From: Seiridium cupressi
Taxonomy: Eukaryota; Ascomycota; Sordariomycetes; Amphisphaeriales; Sporocadaceae
Reading direction: 5' to 3'
Length of the DNA stretch: 64,000 nucleotides
Assembly: GCA_036674765.1 (NCBI GenBank)
Contig: JARVKI010000018.1
Span: 372,001-436,000 of the forward strand
Every line of letters begins with the position of its first letter. The stretch's first letter is position 1. The notes under the pieces are model-generated. The model was not told the DNA's origin and did no database searches. It was given only the letters and a program-made list of their open reading frames with translations. A program made the translations under genes and the position numbers. Positions 23,872 to 35,983 of the stretch are shown one piece after another.

Positions 23872-26800
23872 GCCAGCGCAGACTGAGAACGGGGTTGGAT
23901 ACTGTGGGTTTTGTATGTTGATGAGCCTAATGTATGTCATCTCATGGAACAGGCTAGACTTTGGAGTCGTCGCGTGCTCATGCAGCGCGCGATCAGCAAC
24001 ATCATGCCAAGTGGGTCGATGGGTTGATTCAATGCTTTGCACCTCTTGTTGTATCTGACGCGCAGTACGGAAGAGTTGTTTGATATCGGATAATTTAAGG
24101 CAGGCAATACCAGAGGAGGACTGCTGAACAGTTTGAGATGTGTATACTTGTCTGTTGCAAGCACCAGGCAGACCCGGCATTTAACTTGTTTCGACGTCAT
24201 CGATCAATACTTGTATGTCTAGGAATATCCACCACAAGCAATGGGTATAGCGTGGTCAGCAGAACCGAGAGTATTGAGCGGAAGCAACAGAGTAATATCT
24301 CCTGTCATGGTTACACATGCCCCAAGATCTTTACGAACGCGATATTGTACTGCGACTGCTCACAGACAGAGCGTAGACAACGTCAACCTGTTCGTCTAGC
24401 CAATACGAATGCTTTCGTGCCTGGACGGGTCGTGGACTAGCGCGGTCAAAATCCGGGCGGCATTGTTTCCCATGCGCGATGGATCTTGCTGCAGTCGCCC
24501 CTATCACTCCGTAGCGCTTGAAACAGATTTCGTATGTCCAGCTAGAGTTCAAAAGACAAGTAAAGAGGTGTTGCGAGAATCTTGCATTGGGGGTGTAGAT
24601 TAGAGTCGTCTGCGAGAAGTTGAACTTTATGGCATTACTAGCTCCACGTGATGTCAACAAAGGCGCGAAGCAATCAGCCGTCGTCCTGAATCAAAAGCGC
24701 TATCCAGCTTTGGGGTTTCGGAGGAGCGTTGCTTTGCTTTACCGAGAGTTGTCACCCTTGGTTTTTGCCGAGCTCAAGCTTGGGGTACGAGCTTGGTGGG
24801 GAAGAGCTCTCTCAAAGGAGTAAAGCCGCAACTGCAGGCACAGTGTCAACTCGCATTGTGACGCTCCTTCAGATCAGCGCGGGCTGTGACCAGTACAGCA
24901 GGCGCTGGCTTGGTACTTTGCGGCTTTGCCCTTGTTATTTTTCGGGACTAGCAAGACACCTAGGTAATGCTAGACGATGCTGACGCTGCGTACGAGCGCG
25001 TTGAGACAGCCCGCTACTCCCAGTCTTACCAGCGCGGTGCATAAAGACCAGCTTGTACTCGAAACCCATGGCTGGCTTCAGCCTCAGGCAGGGGATGGGA
25101 CAGAAATAATCCCGAGTACCATCGTGTGTTCTTTGGCATTAAGGCTAATGTTAGTCACGCAACCAAATAGATGATGGTGTTGTCGAGGTTTCAGCAACAC
25201 CCGGACGACTCATAGTATCCGAAGAGTGTATACCATACCTCGCTTACCTTACTAATTCGTTAAAAGAAAAAGGGAAGAAAAAAAATTACGAAAGATAGCC
25301 GCTTCATGCTCTAAAATGCAATTCCTACTGAATGCCTAGTCAAGCTTGTACAACTAGTTCTTGTGTCACAAACGTGAGCATCCATGTTGCAATGTTGTCT
25401 GAGGCCTGGCACGCGGCATCTAACCAGGAGCCAAAAACTATAAATATACGATATTATAGAAAAAAGAATGAAAATTGTCTAGGAAACAACTTGTTTTACG
25501 AAGCAGTAGTGTACAAGCGAACCTAAATCTAGACTTGTAGAATTCAAACGTTGCTGCCGCGATGCATGCAAGTCGTTTTGGGGAAAAGCGTTCGAATGCT
25601 TCAAAATTGCCTGATTAGTAACAAGGCTGTGATGTCTACGCAGTAATTTACTACGCGTGGTTGAGAACCACAGTTGGGTTTTCGTATATTAATTAGCTGG
25701 CAGTGTTCTGCAGTTTTGATGCGGCTGGAAGGTGCAAATCATATGCCCCTTTAGTCACCCATGGCTCCAGAGAAAGGTGGTTGTTTCGCGCTGACAGGCT
25801 GGGCCGTGTGGTGGTGGTGATTGTGACGATGATGGCAACGGTGGTGATAGTGACGATATGGGGTGGCCAGTAGCAGAGACGCGAGGAGGAGGGAAAAGCG
25901 TGCGCACCAGCAAGAGGGGGGTCAAACAGACTGTCAGCAAACTGGGGCGGGAAGGAATCAACAGCAGAAACCGGGCCATCCATCACAAAGCAGCGCGTCC
26001 ACATGCGCAGGACCAACTCTGTGTGTCAGAGTGGTTAAAGTACCGCACACGCTAACCGGGGACCGCAAGGTACATCTGCAACGGGAGGCTGGGCTGCCAG
26101 TAGGCGTGGGAAGAGGCCTTGCTCTGGGAGGGTGCAGGTAAAGAGGCAGACTGAGGCAGTGGGCAGATGCAGCCAGTTGATTGAAGGAGCGCAGGTAGCG
26201 GGAGGGCGTTGGGGCCCGGATGGAAGGGGGTCGACGACCGAGAGTGATGTGAGTGCAATGAAAAGCGTCGGCGGAAAGCTTGGAAAAGATGCCGCCCAGC
26301 TCCCAGCTCACGGCCGCGACAGCAGCTGCGAGGTACACAGTGAGCGCGCTGAGGGCCTGGCATGCAGCAACCCAGCACAGGAGCGGTACTGTACAAGGCC
26401 GGGTGGTGAAGCGACATTTGCCAGGGAGCACTCTTTTACGCGCTTGCAGTGTGTTGGTGTGGTTCCCCTGCGGCTGCTCTGCCTGCAAAAGGGGGAGACG
26501 AGAGTGCGAGAAGGAGCCAGAGCCTGCAGGCGAGTTGCAAGCAGCAGGCTTGTGTGGTGCCGTCCTCTGCTTGCCTGGCCGGGCTGGAGGCGTCCGAATG
26601 AATGGGCATGGACATGAACGAAAGCAGCTGGTGCAGAAGGGCAGGCGCTCTCCCTCCTCGAGCCCTCACTCAGACAACCAACGCGAGGGCCTGCCTGGTC
26701 TAAGGCAAGGTGCGAGGCCGGTATGTAATCCTGAGTCTTGCTTGTGCTTGGTCTTGTTGGTCTTGCCTTGCCTGGTGCTTTGGGTCGCCCACCTTAAGTC

Positions 26801-27626
26801 GGGCCCCTCACTCACCCATTCTTTCCACCCACCCACGCAATCAGCTGGCCCGGCAGCTCCCATAGTAAAAGGCCGCCCGCACTCTCCCCCATACAAATTT
26901 CCCTCTCTTCTCTCTCACCAAAAGCTCCCATACAAAATCTCCCATACAAATCAACCCTCACATACAATCGTCGCCTACACAGACAGCGTCTCCTACACTC
27001 AAGGTGAGTACTTCCTTTTCTATGACAGCCCACTGCAAAACACAAGTCACGTCGTCTGCCCTGCATTCCGCAATCGTCTCTACCTCGCTATTTACCGCCT
27101 GGTCCCGTCCAATTGGACCTCGTCGTCGCATTTGGGACGCGTTTTGCCCGCGTCCTCGACCACTGCCCACGTCCGGAGCTGTCCAAGCTTCGCATCGCAA
27201 CCAGTTGGCCCGATCACCCAAAAGTCAACATTTAATCGCAACCAAAGCTGCATTTGCGCCAATCCGACAACAGTGATCGCAAGTGCGCACAACCGCCATC
27301 ACAGCACCACCAGACATCGCAACTTTCTCAAACTCCTTCAAGGTATGGAGCTGGGTTAGATTCGATCATTTTCGAGCTTTGACTCGTGATTGCTTCGCAT
27401 TGGAAGGCGCAATTGCACTTGCGACCGCAGCGCACCACACAACATGACCAATATGCAGTGCATCACATTGCATCGCATCACCATGAGCCCCGCCTACTTA
27501 GCGCGTCGCGCATCTGGGTTGGCGAGACCATTTATCCAACCACCCACACCCCGCAAACCACTTCACCACCGAACACTTGACATTCTTATCTGTACAAAAG
27601 CACTCGCGATACTAATTGTCATGTAG
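23872..27626. other. Large gene-free interval upstream of NHP6
   Basis: 3.75 kb without a supported gene up to 26.2 kb; the last 1.4 kb is the NHP6 leader region. The stretch 25800-26700 is purine-skewed with GTGGTGGTGATTGTGACGAT-like low complexity. A 359-codon open frame (26280-27359, +) covers the leader but is Pro/Ser/Arg-rich with no domain. No RNA gene or transposon was recognised. Confidence 0.45.
26889..27626 (+). promoter_or_regulatory. Long pyrimidine-rich 5' leader of NHP6, probably with a leader intron
   Basis: Four CATACAA units occur within about 80 bp (26890, 26929, 26943, 26961) in a CT-rich stretch, followed by a consensus donor (gtgagt at 27004). Immediately before the NHP6 ATG lies ACTAATTGTCATGTAG, a branch site and acceptor whose AG abuts the start codon. 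This suggests a 5' UTR intron ending exactly at the ATG. The donor (27004 or a later GTATGG near 27342) is not certain without transcript data. Confidence 0.55.
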
Positions 27627-28067
27627 ATGCCTAAGGAAGCCACCAAGCGCGGTAAGACCGGCAAGGCCGAGAAGGTCAAGCGCGGCAAGAAGGGTACGTG
27701 CTTCTCCTGACTAGAGGATTCATCCCTGAACACTGCTCATACCCAGTCTAGACCCCAATGCCCCCAAGCGTGGTCTGTCTGCCTACATGTTCTTCGCCAA
27801 TGAGCAGCGTGAGAACGTCCGTGACGAGAACCCTGGTATCTCCTTCGGTCAAGTCGGCAAGATCCTCGGTGAGCGCTGGAAGGCTCTCAACGACAAGCAG
27901 CGTGCCCCTTACGAGGCTAAGGCCGCTGCTGACAAGAAGCGCTACGAGGACGAGAAGCAAGCCTACAATGTGAGTCTCTCGCTCCGAACTGCGGAGTTTG
28001 TGCTCGGCGGGTGAAAAAAGCTAACCGATTCGAGGACGCACAGGCTGGTGATGATGACGAGGAGTAA
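27627..28067 (+). CDS. nhp6: Non-histone chromosomal HMG-box protein NHP6
   Basis: Three exons, 27627-27693, 27752-27969 and 28044-28067, give 102 aa. A basic N-terminal arm ([22 protein letters not shown]) precedes a single HMG box from [15 protein letters not shown] to [12 protein letters not shown] (about residues 23-95). The last exon is only 24 nt and encodes an acidic end (AGDDDEE). Start choice: an ATG six bases upstream (27621) is followed at once by TAG, so it cannot be the start. Length and layout match the Nhp6 family (about 93-110 aa). Role: nuclear DNA-bending architectural protein that assists FACT and chromatin remodelling without sequence specificity. Confidence 0.95.
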
Positions 28068-30429
28068 GAGCTCCATCGTCTTTTCTCTCTCACGGCCTCC
28101 GGTCCGCGAGGTTTCATGACGGGATGACTCATGGTTGTCTCGATGGACAACTCGGGACTGAGGGATGCTTCTGGTTTCTACTTTGCGTGTAATATGGGAT
28201 TTCGGACAGGTGTTGGCCGCGCTGCTTTTGAGAACTCGCCTATGAGAGGCCGGATATGATGATAGGGAGGATCGGTTTCTTGTATCGCTGCAGATGACCC
28301 GTCAGACTTCACCCGCGATACCAGACGGTCACTGACAGCGCATGTACACTATGAGTCTTCCCCGCAATGATGATGAATTGCGCCACGTAAAAGATGTGTC
28401 ATACCAAGTTGAAATTCAACTCGTTGATACGGATTGTTGAGATTGTGTATCGACCGAGACATCTCGCCTTGGCACGGAAGATATCCCAGCCTCGGATATA
28501 AATACTCGCTTTGTGTAATGTTCCCTGAGTGAGACAAAAGGGGTCCATCCATCTAACAGGGGGAAAGCGCCCATGATGGGTGGTGTGCCGGAGGATCAGG
28601 TGATGGGAGGCATGCTCGCAGTTGATTGGCCACCACTTTTTGTGAGGTTGACTCGAAGATGAGGCTCACAGAACGCACTGACTATAATCCTTCCTGGTGG
28701 CTGCCTGGTCAGAGTAGGAAATCCCAAGGACTTCTCCTACCAGCCGGGCGGGTTCTGGCTTTCCTTTTCCTTCCAGCCTTCCCTCAGGAACGACGTTGGA
28801 TTTAGCATCATGGAGCCCATCTTGTTCCATACCGGGCACTGCCGCCAACCATTCCAGGTACTCGGAAATTCGTGCCACACAATTAGAAACTTAATTGAAG
28901 GATGTCGCCGGATTGGGGTGCTTGTCAACTAGCACTGGAACGGACCGGGAAGCGACGCAACTGCTCCGGAAGCTCTATCTCGGCCAAGCAGTCTGGCTTG
29001 TTGCTGTTTCGCAGGACAGAGTTGCACATTTCGCGTTGCAATGCAATGTCAGCACCAGTGGTGGAATTGGAGCAGACAATGAATTGTTGGAGCACGAGCT
29101 TCCCCGCTGTCGGCCGGGTCGAGGGCCACATCCGCCGCTGGAGCGGCCTGCTATCGAAAAACGCTGAGAGGAGGGGGGAAGAAAGCCAGGATCACCGCAC
29201 GATGCTAGATGCACCCATGCTGAAGCGACGCATGGCGGTTTGATCTGCTTGCCAGTCAAGATAAATATCACGATACGACCTTCTCATTTTTACTATCACG
29301 ATATATCTCCCTCACCAGATCCAATCGACTTCTCAGATATAATATGTACAACCATTCTACCGCTGTCCTTTCTCCTTCAAATCGATCGATACACGTTACA
29401 CCGCTTTCAGCACCTTCCGCTGAGTACACAGCAGGCTGAGGATATGCATATTTAACACAGCATTGTCTCGCCTGAGACGACCCTATGGGCTGGCGTGATG
29501 CTAGAGGGGGGATTGGACTGGCTCGATTACTCTGTCCCGCATATGAACTCATGCAAGTGTTCGCGTCCGAGGCCGACCGCTACACCTGATCCGGATTACG
29601 GTCCAATCTTTTGTGCATATTTCTCCATGGAACCGGACGTTGGCTTCGTGGCAATCGCTCACTGATTATCTTCAGACCTCTGTCAGACTTTATCTCCTAC
29701 CCGTTTTTGCCTGACGTCTTGCGGTCACCCGATCCCGTCGACACGAGCCTGGCCATTGTTTTACCCCAATCGGCATCAGGGGCCCCAGTCAATTGATCCC
29801 GCCCAGTCTCCCTTTCACTGCAAGAAGCCAGTTTACCCGACATCTTCAGGCCAATTCCTGCACACGAACACTGCCGTGTTCGTGCCTATAGAGTTTCTTC
29901 GATACGCTACAGACAAGATTGGCCCTGCCAGTCTGCAAGCCTAGTCTCGGCGCTGCCATCCACGCTGCATCTTCAACGCTGGGCTGCCCAACCTGCCAGC
30001 CGATAGTCCAGTGGAGTGAACCCTCCCCGCGGGACTGCTGTTCTTTTATTCGATGTGCCCGCGAATGTCAAGCTCTCCTGCAGAGACTTGGAGATGTCTG
30101 CTCATCCACTGGGTTGAGATCATTACCACTTGCCCCACACGGCCAACTAACCGGCCCATTACGGAGGCGACCTGCGGCTCTGCTTTCTAATCGGTCTCAG
30201 GTGCGGGTGTTGCTGCTTACTCTTTCTTCTATCTTCTCTCGTCCTGCCGCTCGAAGGTTGAGTGTTCTGTCTCAAAAGCGATTGTCTGGGGTGTGTTGCG
30301 TTGGTGTGAAAGGATGAGTGTTTGGGTCCCTCGTGTCAGAAAATATTTCCCGACTGGTTATTGCTATCAAGAAATCATGAGTTCTCGACGACGCAAAGGA
30401 CACCGCCTGCAGCACTGACGCTCGTCATC
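28068..30429. other. Intergenic region after NHP6
   Basis: 2.36 kb with the NHP6 3' UTR and the upstream region of the next gene. Several open frames of 60-130 codons overlap on both strands with no domain or splice logic. Nothing else recognised. Confidence 0.5.
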
Positions 30430-32474
30430 ATGGAAGTGGTACATAACAACCTCGGCTCCAACTTGATCAATGGCTGTTGTCATGAAGCCGAACGCGCTGA
30501 ACGGGTCGCCCAGTGCCTTGAGGGCTTGCGGCTGGCCCTTTCCGAGAAACTCCATCCCCATCTAAGTGGCCTAATCGAGGAAATCTACAACACCTGTCGC
30601 AATCTTCGGGATCTCACCGACCAGTCCCAAGTGTACATGGCTCGTGTATCGGTGGTCACCGAATATCTCAACGTTATCCTACCTTGCCTGGCGAGGACAC
30701 TGATCGACATCGATGCTTACTACTCTGATAGGACGCAGAGCAGGGAGCGGAGGTGGAAGTTAATGTATCATGAGATGACCAACGAACTCCCGGGTACAAC
30801 ATTACCAGCCCGCTTCATCATGTACAACCAGTTCTTGAATCTGCTGCGATTGCTTCTTACCAAGTATGCACACCCTTCAATCCATTTTCTCGCGAATTTC
30901 CAGCTTAGCCCCAAGCAGATCACCGAACTTCGATTTGAATGCACTAGAGTCTCTCCGAAATCGTATCCTTCAATTGAGGGAAGCAAGGAACATACGTGAG
31001 TCAGGCGCGAATACTACTGCCGATAAGTATCAGCCACTCAACATCATGTAGCTCCACCGAGTCCCATCGAACGGCCATCCATCATGTGGCGAGATTCGTT
31101 GGATTACTGGGAAGAAGAGACGGTCCGTAACATCCGTGCCCAGTCGTTCTTTTCCGAAATATGTCAAAGCTGATGATCCTCAGAATTCTCATTGGGCCGA
31201 ATCCATCTTCACTAGACCCCTTCCATCCCGCACCAAGTTGGAGAAGCCAAAGAAGTATGCTCAAGCCTGGGGGCTTCCCGCGAGATCATCATCAGGAGAT
31301 GCTAATTGTATCCCAGCTCCATCTCGCAAGCTTTCGGCCCATTCGAACGCCTAGGACAGCCTGCCATATCCCCTGATGTCAAGATTCTCGTCAAGCGGTA
31401 TGTTGCAAGACTACCGAGTCACTGCCCCACGCCCAGCCCCAAGGTGCATGATGCTGATCGAATATTCGTGTAGATCCTTCAATAACGATAGGCTTTCGGT
31501 TACGTTCTTCCTGCAAAGTCACGATGAGGCACCGTTCGTCCTCATTAGAACTGTCCAAAATGGGCAGCCATGGGTCTGCCTACACGGTGCACACGAGCTG
31601 TGCATCTCACGACACGACAGTGCTACGTTGAACTTCACGCGATGGAGCCGGACTGACTCCCGTAGCAAGCTGTGGGCCAGTCTGAAGTTCATCACGTGGG
31701 AAGGTCCGTTTACCGTCTCCATACAGCTATTCAGGGGCTCGTCGAAACATCGCAGCATTGCTCCCTTAACTGACCATGCTACAGAGATGGTTCTCTTCTA
31801 CTGCACGTTTGTTTGTCTGAAAACCAGAAGCATCCGGCTGGTAGATGTGCACCCGATGGAATACGTGCTGCGGAAAGAAGAAAAACTATTCCAAGCGTAA
31901 GTGGCTCCAAAGCTGAGGCATGCTCCACCATTGGCCCGTCGACCATGCCATCGATTCTCTGCGACTAACTGTTTCACAGCAGCATAAACGATGATGGCTA
32001 TACCCACTCCCTGTCTGTATACCAGGACTCATATACGGGCCGCCATCGTCTTCACGCAACAGTCTGCGAACACGAGATGAGGGGTTGTCCCGTTTGGACA
32101 ACATTTCGTTAGTGGCTTTTCATGTATGATCTAGTATGATAATATTAAACTAATGGTTATCAGTACCTCCAGTGTCCAGCAAATCCCGGCCATCTTGGCT
32201 GAGTCGGAAATCCCGCCATCGAGTCTGGGTCCACGATACTCAGCCATACGTATTTTGTGACACATATCGTGCGAACAGTCAGCGAAAGGGCAGATTTGGA
32301 GCCTACGAGCTATTCTTTGTCAATGACCAAGGTTCGTTTACGAGACTCCCTCGAGATTTGATACCTTCTTCTCTAACCCAACTATCAGCTGCTGGACGCT
32401 TTATGGAAGTGTTCGACCTTGGATCGTCTGTGGGCGCCATTGAGTCTGACAAAGCGACTGCCGGAAAGAAATAG
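30430..32474 (+). CDS. Conserved fungal protein of unknown function, ten exons (491 aa)
   Basis: Exons 30430-30863, 30919-30995, 31052-31126, 31170-31254, 31317-31397, 31474-31703, 31785-31896, 31980-32107, 32164-32331, 32389-32474; all phases agree. The N-terminal third is helical (CLEGLRLALSEKLHPHL, then a segment ending SPNFDLNALESLR). The rest is a beta-rich conserved region: HWAESIFTRPLPSRT, ILVKRSFNNDRLSVTF, a GQPWVCLHGAHELCI stretch, EMVLFYCTFVCLK, and RHRVWVHDTQPYVFC. I recall this arrangement in uncharacterised proteins of many Pezizomycotina, which guided the exon joins; I know no function. The 43-nt intron at 31127-31169 is the least certain join. No signal peptide or membrane segment. 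It is tail-to-tail with the acetyltransferase gene. Confidence 0.75.
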
Positions 32475-33183
32475 CTGAAATCACGACAAGGATGCCTGTA
32501 CACGACATTTCTGACGTGATACATGATCTGTAGCTCACATATACGCTTTTCACGACCACCCCTACTCAACAATGCCCTTTGGTATAACTTCGAAGCAACA
32601 ATCCGAGCATCATACGACTGATACTATTCTATTATACTAGTAATCCAACGACCGAAGGTCGTCTGAGCAAAGCTAATGGCTGCTGGTTATCCAAAAGGGA
32701 GAATGATTTACGATTCATGATATAAAGACTACGAGACGACGCAACGATGGACGAAGCAGATTGCATGATACCCTAGCGTTAATATTCAGTTTGGTTCCAT
32801 CCCCATTTCTTTTTATGGTGAACATTGATTCTGTATTATTTCAGCCTGTTGTCTAGCTGATGAGGGCTTTCTGACAGAAGGTGTGATAATGGTATCTGAC
32901 TTCAAGGTTCAATATCAAACACAATGATCATCACTTCTATTTGCAATGCAGAAATCGCTATCCTCATTCACTCTCATACTCCTCCCTTCTTCTGATCTTG
33001 TCTTCAAATTACGTTAGACATTGTGGTATGTTGCAGGAGACTGTTACTGAATTGACTGGATAACCGCGGAACGAAGAGCAAGAGAGGCAAGTTGATTACT
33101 TTCACAAGCTAGGATATATTCAAATGCAAATATCATATTCCAAGTTCATCACTTCCACTAGGCTCGCCGCAGGGCACACGATC
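32475..33183. other. Convergent 3' intergenic region
   Basis: 710 bp between two convergent stop codons; AT-rich with no open frame of note. Confidence 0.5.
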
Positions 33184-34112
33184 TCAAGCCTTCTCGGGTT
33201 CACGTCGGCCATACCTGAATGTATACGTGCCCCATGTCTCCCTGTCTCCAAAAACGCCGTCCTTTGGTGGCGGTCCAACAGCCCACTCGTCCAGGTCAAA
33301 TGTCAAGTGCTCAACCTCCTTGTAGCCATGCTTCTGGAACAACGGCCAGCCGGCTTCTGACGAGTGCACCCACGAAAAGGCGCCCAACCGGTCCACTACA
33401 ACACTCGGAGTTAGCAATGATCTTCATCGGGCACATTTGGCGAGTCTCAGTGAGTCCCCTCAAATTGAAAGCTCATGTTCCTAGAGCAAAAACATCCGAC
33501 TGGGAAGTGATTGCTGCTTTTGGAAAAAAAGTCTTCTAAAGGCATTAATAACTCCAAAATATGCTTACTCTGCTCCGTGCCCCAGCCGAGCAGCTGCGAG
33601 CCTACGCCCAGGCCCTCGTACCGCGGGTCGACGGAGATGCCGCCGAGATAGATGCACTTGGAGCCCTCGGGCATGATCCTGTCCATGAAGTCGAACATGT
33701 GTTTGCTCGTCATTGCGTCGAGGTCCTTGACCCTCTGAGCGCCCGGCACCGGTTCCTCGTCCTCGGCCGCCGTCTCCTTACTCTCCCCTCCGGCCTGCTT
33801 GTCATGCTCACCCTTGTCCTCGTCACCATCCTCGCCGGCCGAGGGGTCCAGGTCCACGTTCTTGAAGCCCAGGGCAAGAGACCCCACGATGGTGCCGTCC
33901 CGGTCGTCCGTGGCCTTGAGCAGCACGGCCCGCGGCGACTCGATCCAGTACCGCGCGCCCTGCGCCATGCCGTCGGCGAAGGCGCCGGGCTTCTGGCCCA
34001 TGATCTTCATCTGGGAGTGGGTGTCTTTGTCAAAGGCCCGCGTGGAAATCTCGCCGATCCGCGCGACATCTTTGAGCGAGGCCCGGGAGATGATGAATGT
34101 GGGTTTTGACAT
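33184..34112 (-). CDS. GNAT-family N-acetyltransferase
   Basis: Two exons on the minus strand, 33569-34112 and 33184-33395, separated by a 173-nt intron (gtaagc...gttgtag), give 251 aa. Start: MSKPTFIISRASLKDVARI; an upstream in-frame codon at 34223 would add a segment unlike the family. GNAT motif A is visible as the beta strand YLGGISVDPRY followed by the acetyl-CoA loop R-Y-E-G-L-G-V-G (end of exon 1). Motif B follows as SSEAGWPLFQKHGYKEV in exon 2. An acidic, Glu/Asp/Lys-rich insert (EDGDEDKGEHDKQAGGESKE) sits between strands in the middle and is probably a flexible loop. The acceptor substrate cannot be told from sequence; fungal relatives are mostly uncharacterised. Confidence 0.83.
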
Positions 34113-34696
34113 TTGTCTGAATCTGTCTGATGCTGTGGGCACTTGGGTAAAGATAGATAGAGGGATATCTCTGATGGAATGAATAAGCTGTGTGAGGAAA
34201 TCTGCCGCGTATTGGGTTGGCATCTATCAGCGGTGGCGTCAATGTTTTTGTGTCTAAAAATTGCCCGTATAAAACCGCGCGGAAGCAGAGTTGCAGCCGC
34301 TCACTGAAGCTGCGCTTCCCGGATGAGTCACCGGAGCTCTATAGCTATCAAGCTTCTAGATGCGTCCTGGTCCTCCAAGCTCCAGCAGCGGTTCCGCCAC
34401 CCCTTTTGGGCAAGCTTACGAGCACTGCATGATATTGAACCATGTCCAAATTGTTGCGCTATGCACGTTGGTCTTCGCATTGTCAAGAAATCATCGAAAT
34501 TGTTGGATCTTTGGTCACTAAATACCCATTCCAATACACCAAGCTGATACCGCAGAAACGCCGACTGATCTATATTGCCTTTTTGGTATCCCTGGAGCAT
34601 CGAATAGCATACAACAATCATCAAAATGTCAAACGCGACGTTAAAATCATGGTATCAAAATAAACCCCCCCCCCCCCCCCCACTAATTCGCGCCGT
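34113..34696. other. Intergenic region with a poly-C tract
   Basis: Spacer between two minus-strand genes; contains the promoter of the acetyltransferase gene and the 3' flank of the DUF7053-like gene. It holds a C17 run at 34665-34681. Confidence 0.5.
34665..34681. repeat. C17 homopolymer
   Basis: Seventeen C in a row, 16 bases before the stop codon position of the DUF7053-like gene (a G-run in its 3' UTR). The exact length is a likely sequencing uncertainty. Confidence 0.85.
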
Positions 34697-35983
34697 TTAA
34701 TGACCGACCCTGGCGTAGTCTGCAGGATTGTAAGGAGCATAAGTCCTCTGTTGTCGTTGTTGTTGCTGCTGCTGCTGCTGCTGCTGTTGTTTTCCTGCCG
34801 CGGGATGGTGCTCCTCATGCGTTTCTCTATGGGTAGAGAGCTCAGATGCAAAGCCCTTATGGTCGAGCGCTGGCGAAGCATATGGTGCACTTCCTGAATC
34901 TGAGTAGTACGACGTTGGCCTCGAACTTTGCATGCCTGGGCTGTGCTGACTTTGAGACCATCTCCAATCGTTCGGACCGGGCGAGCTCGCCCCTGAGTGC
35001 TCTGACATGCCTGGAGATGGCTGTGGTGGCTGCAAGCGCGGCGAAGCCTGCGGATGGTACATGTCGCCGGGCAATTCCATCACGATTGAAGTGGGTGCTT
35101 GAGGTGCTTGGACTGGTAGTTCAGCGGCTTGATGATAGTCCGACGGTTTGCTGTACTGATATCCAGACTGGTGCGAGTTTGAGGACCCGGGCCTGTTAAA
35201 CTGCTGGTGCTGCTGTAAGGTCGGTGCTACCTGGTACGAAGCCGGCCGAGGGATTTGGTATGGCAAGCCCGGCGACGTAGGCGGTTGGGGTCCCCCTCCT
35301 TGTCCCCCTGGGTGGTACATGCTTGACGGTGAATCAGGTGGTGAAGCTGCGGTGAAGGTCCCGGTGAAATGCGATCGATCATTCGGATTCTGTGTCTTGA
35401 TCTTGCCATTTTCGATCATAGCGGTCAGGACTCCTGCGTCGAGCAGTTCGGCCTTCTTGATGATGCGGTCCACCATTTCCTTGCTCGCCGCCTTGAGTTG
35501 CGACTTGACGAAGCTCACCATGGTAAAGTTGCACCGGATCTCAATGTCCTCCCGCAGATAGAGCCCATCCTTGGGCGCGCCCAGCTTGCCGAGGCCGATT
35601 TCCTGCTGCTCCGGAGGCTCGACACCGGGCTGGTTCCCACCGACGCGATACTTGTTCCGGAGGTCGACGTTCGCAGGCGCATAAATGTGGGTTTGCAGGC
35701 CCCACGGCAGGTCATGGAAACAGCCATTGAAGTTTATGACGCCGGAGCCCAATTTGCCAATGCCCGGGATGAACTGCACGCGCTCTGTAATCTCATACCA
35801 CGTCGAGTAGTATTCGTCGCTGGGCGCACTGCGAGGTGCCGGGATGGGTTTGTGACTGAGTACAAGTGGGTTCAAGGTAATGACCTCACCGTGGCTGTGG
35901 AGGATGTCTATGGCCAGCTGGCGGGGGATGAAGCCGGGTATTGGTGTAATAACCGTGTATATTTCTTTCTTTCTCAGAACCAT
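34697..35983 (-). CDS. DUF7053-like fungal protein with polyglutamine tail (428 aa)
   Basis: A single exon on the minus strand. I start at MVLRKKEIYTVITPIPGFIPR (35983) because conservation in the recalled family begins here; the frame is open for 20 more codons upstream. Residues about 1-200 form the conserved domain, with LNPLVLSHKPIPAP, STWYEITERVQF, CFHDLPWGLQTHIYAP and LYLREDIEIRCNF. The remainder is Pro/Ser/Gln/Tyr-rich and disordered, ending in a Q11 run (about 399-409) made mostly of CAG codons. Function unknown; the domain resembles lipid-binding START-like folds in my judgement, but that is speculation. No signal peptide. Confidence 0.8.
   Translation of the reverse strand: MVLRKKEIYTVITPIPGFIPRQLAIDILHSHGEVITLNPLVLSHKPIPAPRSAPSDEYYSTWYEITERVQFIPGIGKLGSGVINFNGCFHDLPWGLQTHIYAPANVDLRNKYRVGGNQPGVEPPEQQEIGLGKLGAPKDGLYLREDIEIRCNFTMVSFVKSQLKAASKEMVDRIIKKAELLDAGVLTAMIENGKIKTQNPNDRSHFTGTFTAASPPDSPSSMYHPGGQGGGPQPPTSPGLPYQIPRPASYQVAPTLQQHQQFNRPGSSNSHQSGYQYSKPSDYHQAAELPVQAPQAPTSIVMELPGDMYHPQASPRLQPPQPSPGMSEHSGASSPGPNDWRWSQSQHSPGMQSSRPTSYYSDSGSAPYASPALDHKGFASELSTHRETHEEHHPAAGKQQQQQQQQQQQRQQRTYAPYNPADYARVGH
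34755..34796. repeat. CAG/CTG trinucleotide repeat coding for polyglutamine
   Basis: An imperfect (TTG/CTG)n tract on the plus strand is read as CAA/CAG glutamine codons by the minus-strand gene. Such tracts vary in length between isolates. Confidence 0.8.

Noticed and set aside
26005..26080. Possible tRNA-like segment (GTCAGAGTGGTTAAAG)
   Set aside because: Only a D-arm-like stretch; no matching acceptor, anticodon or T arm could be folded.
31127..31480. Apparent frameshifts and a stop codon, first read as a pseudogene
   Set aside because: Removing introns with good donors, acceptors and branch sites (31255-31316 and 31398-31473) restores a continuous conserved protein.
33561..34109. 182-codon plus-strand frame
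   Set aside because: Antisense shadow of the GNAT gene.
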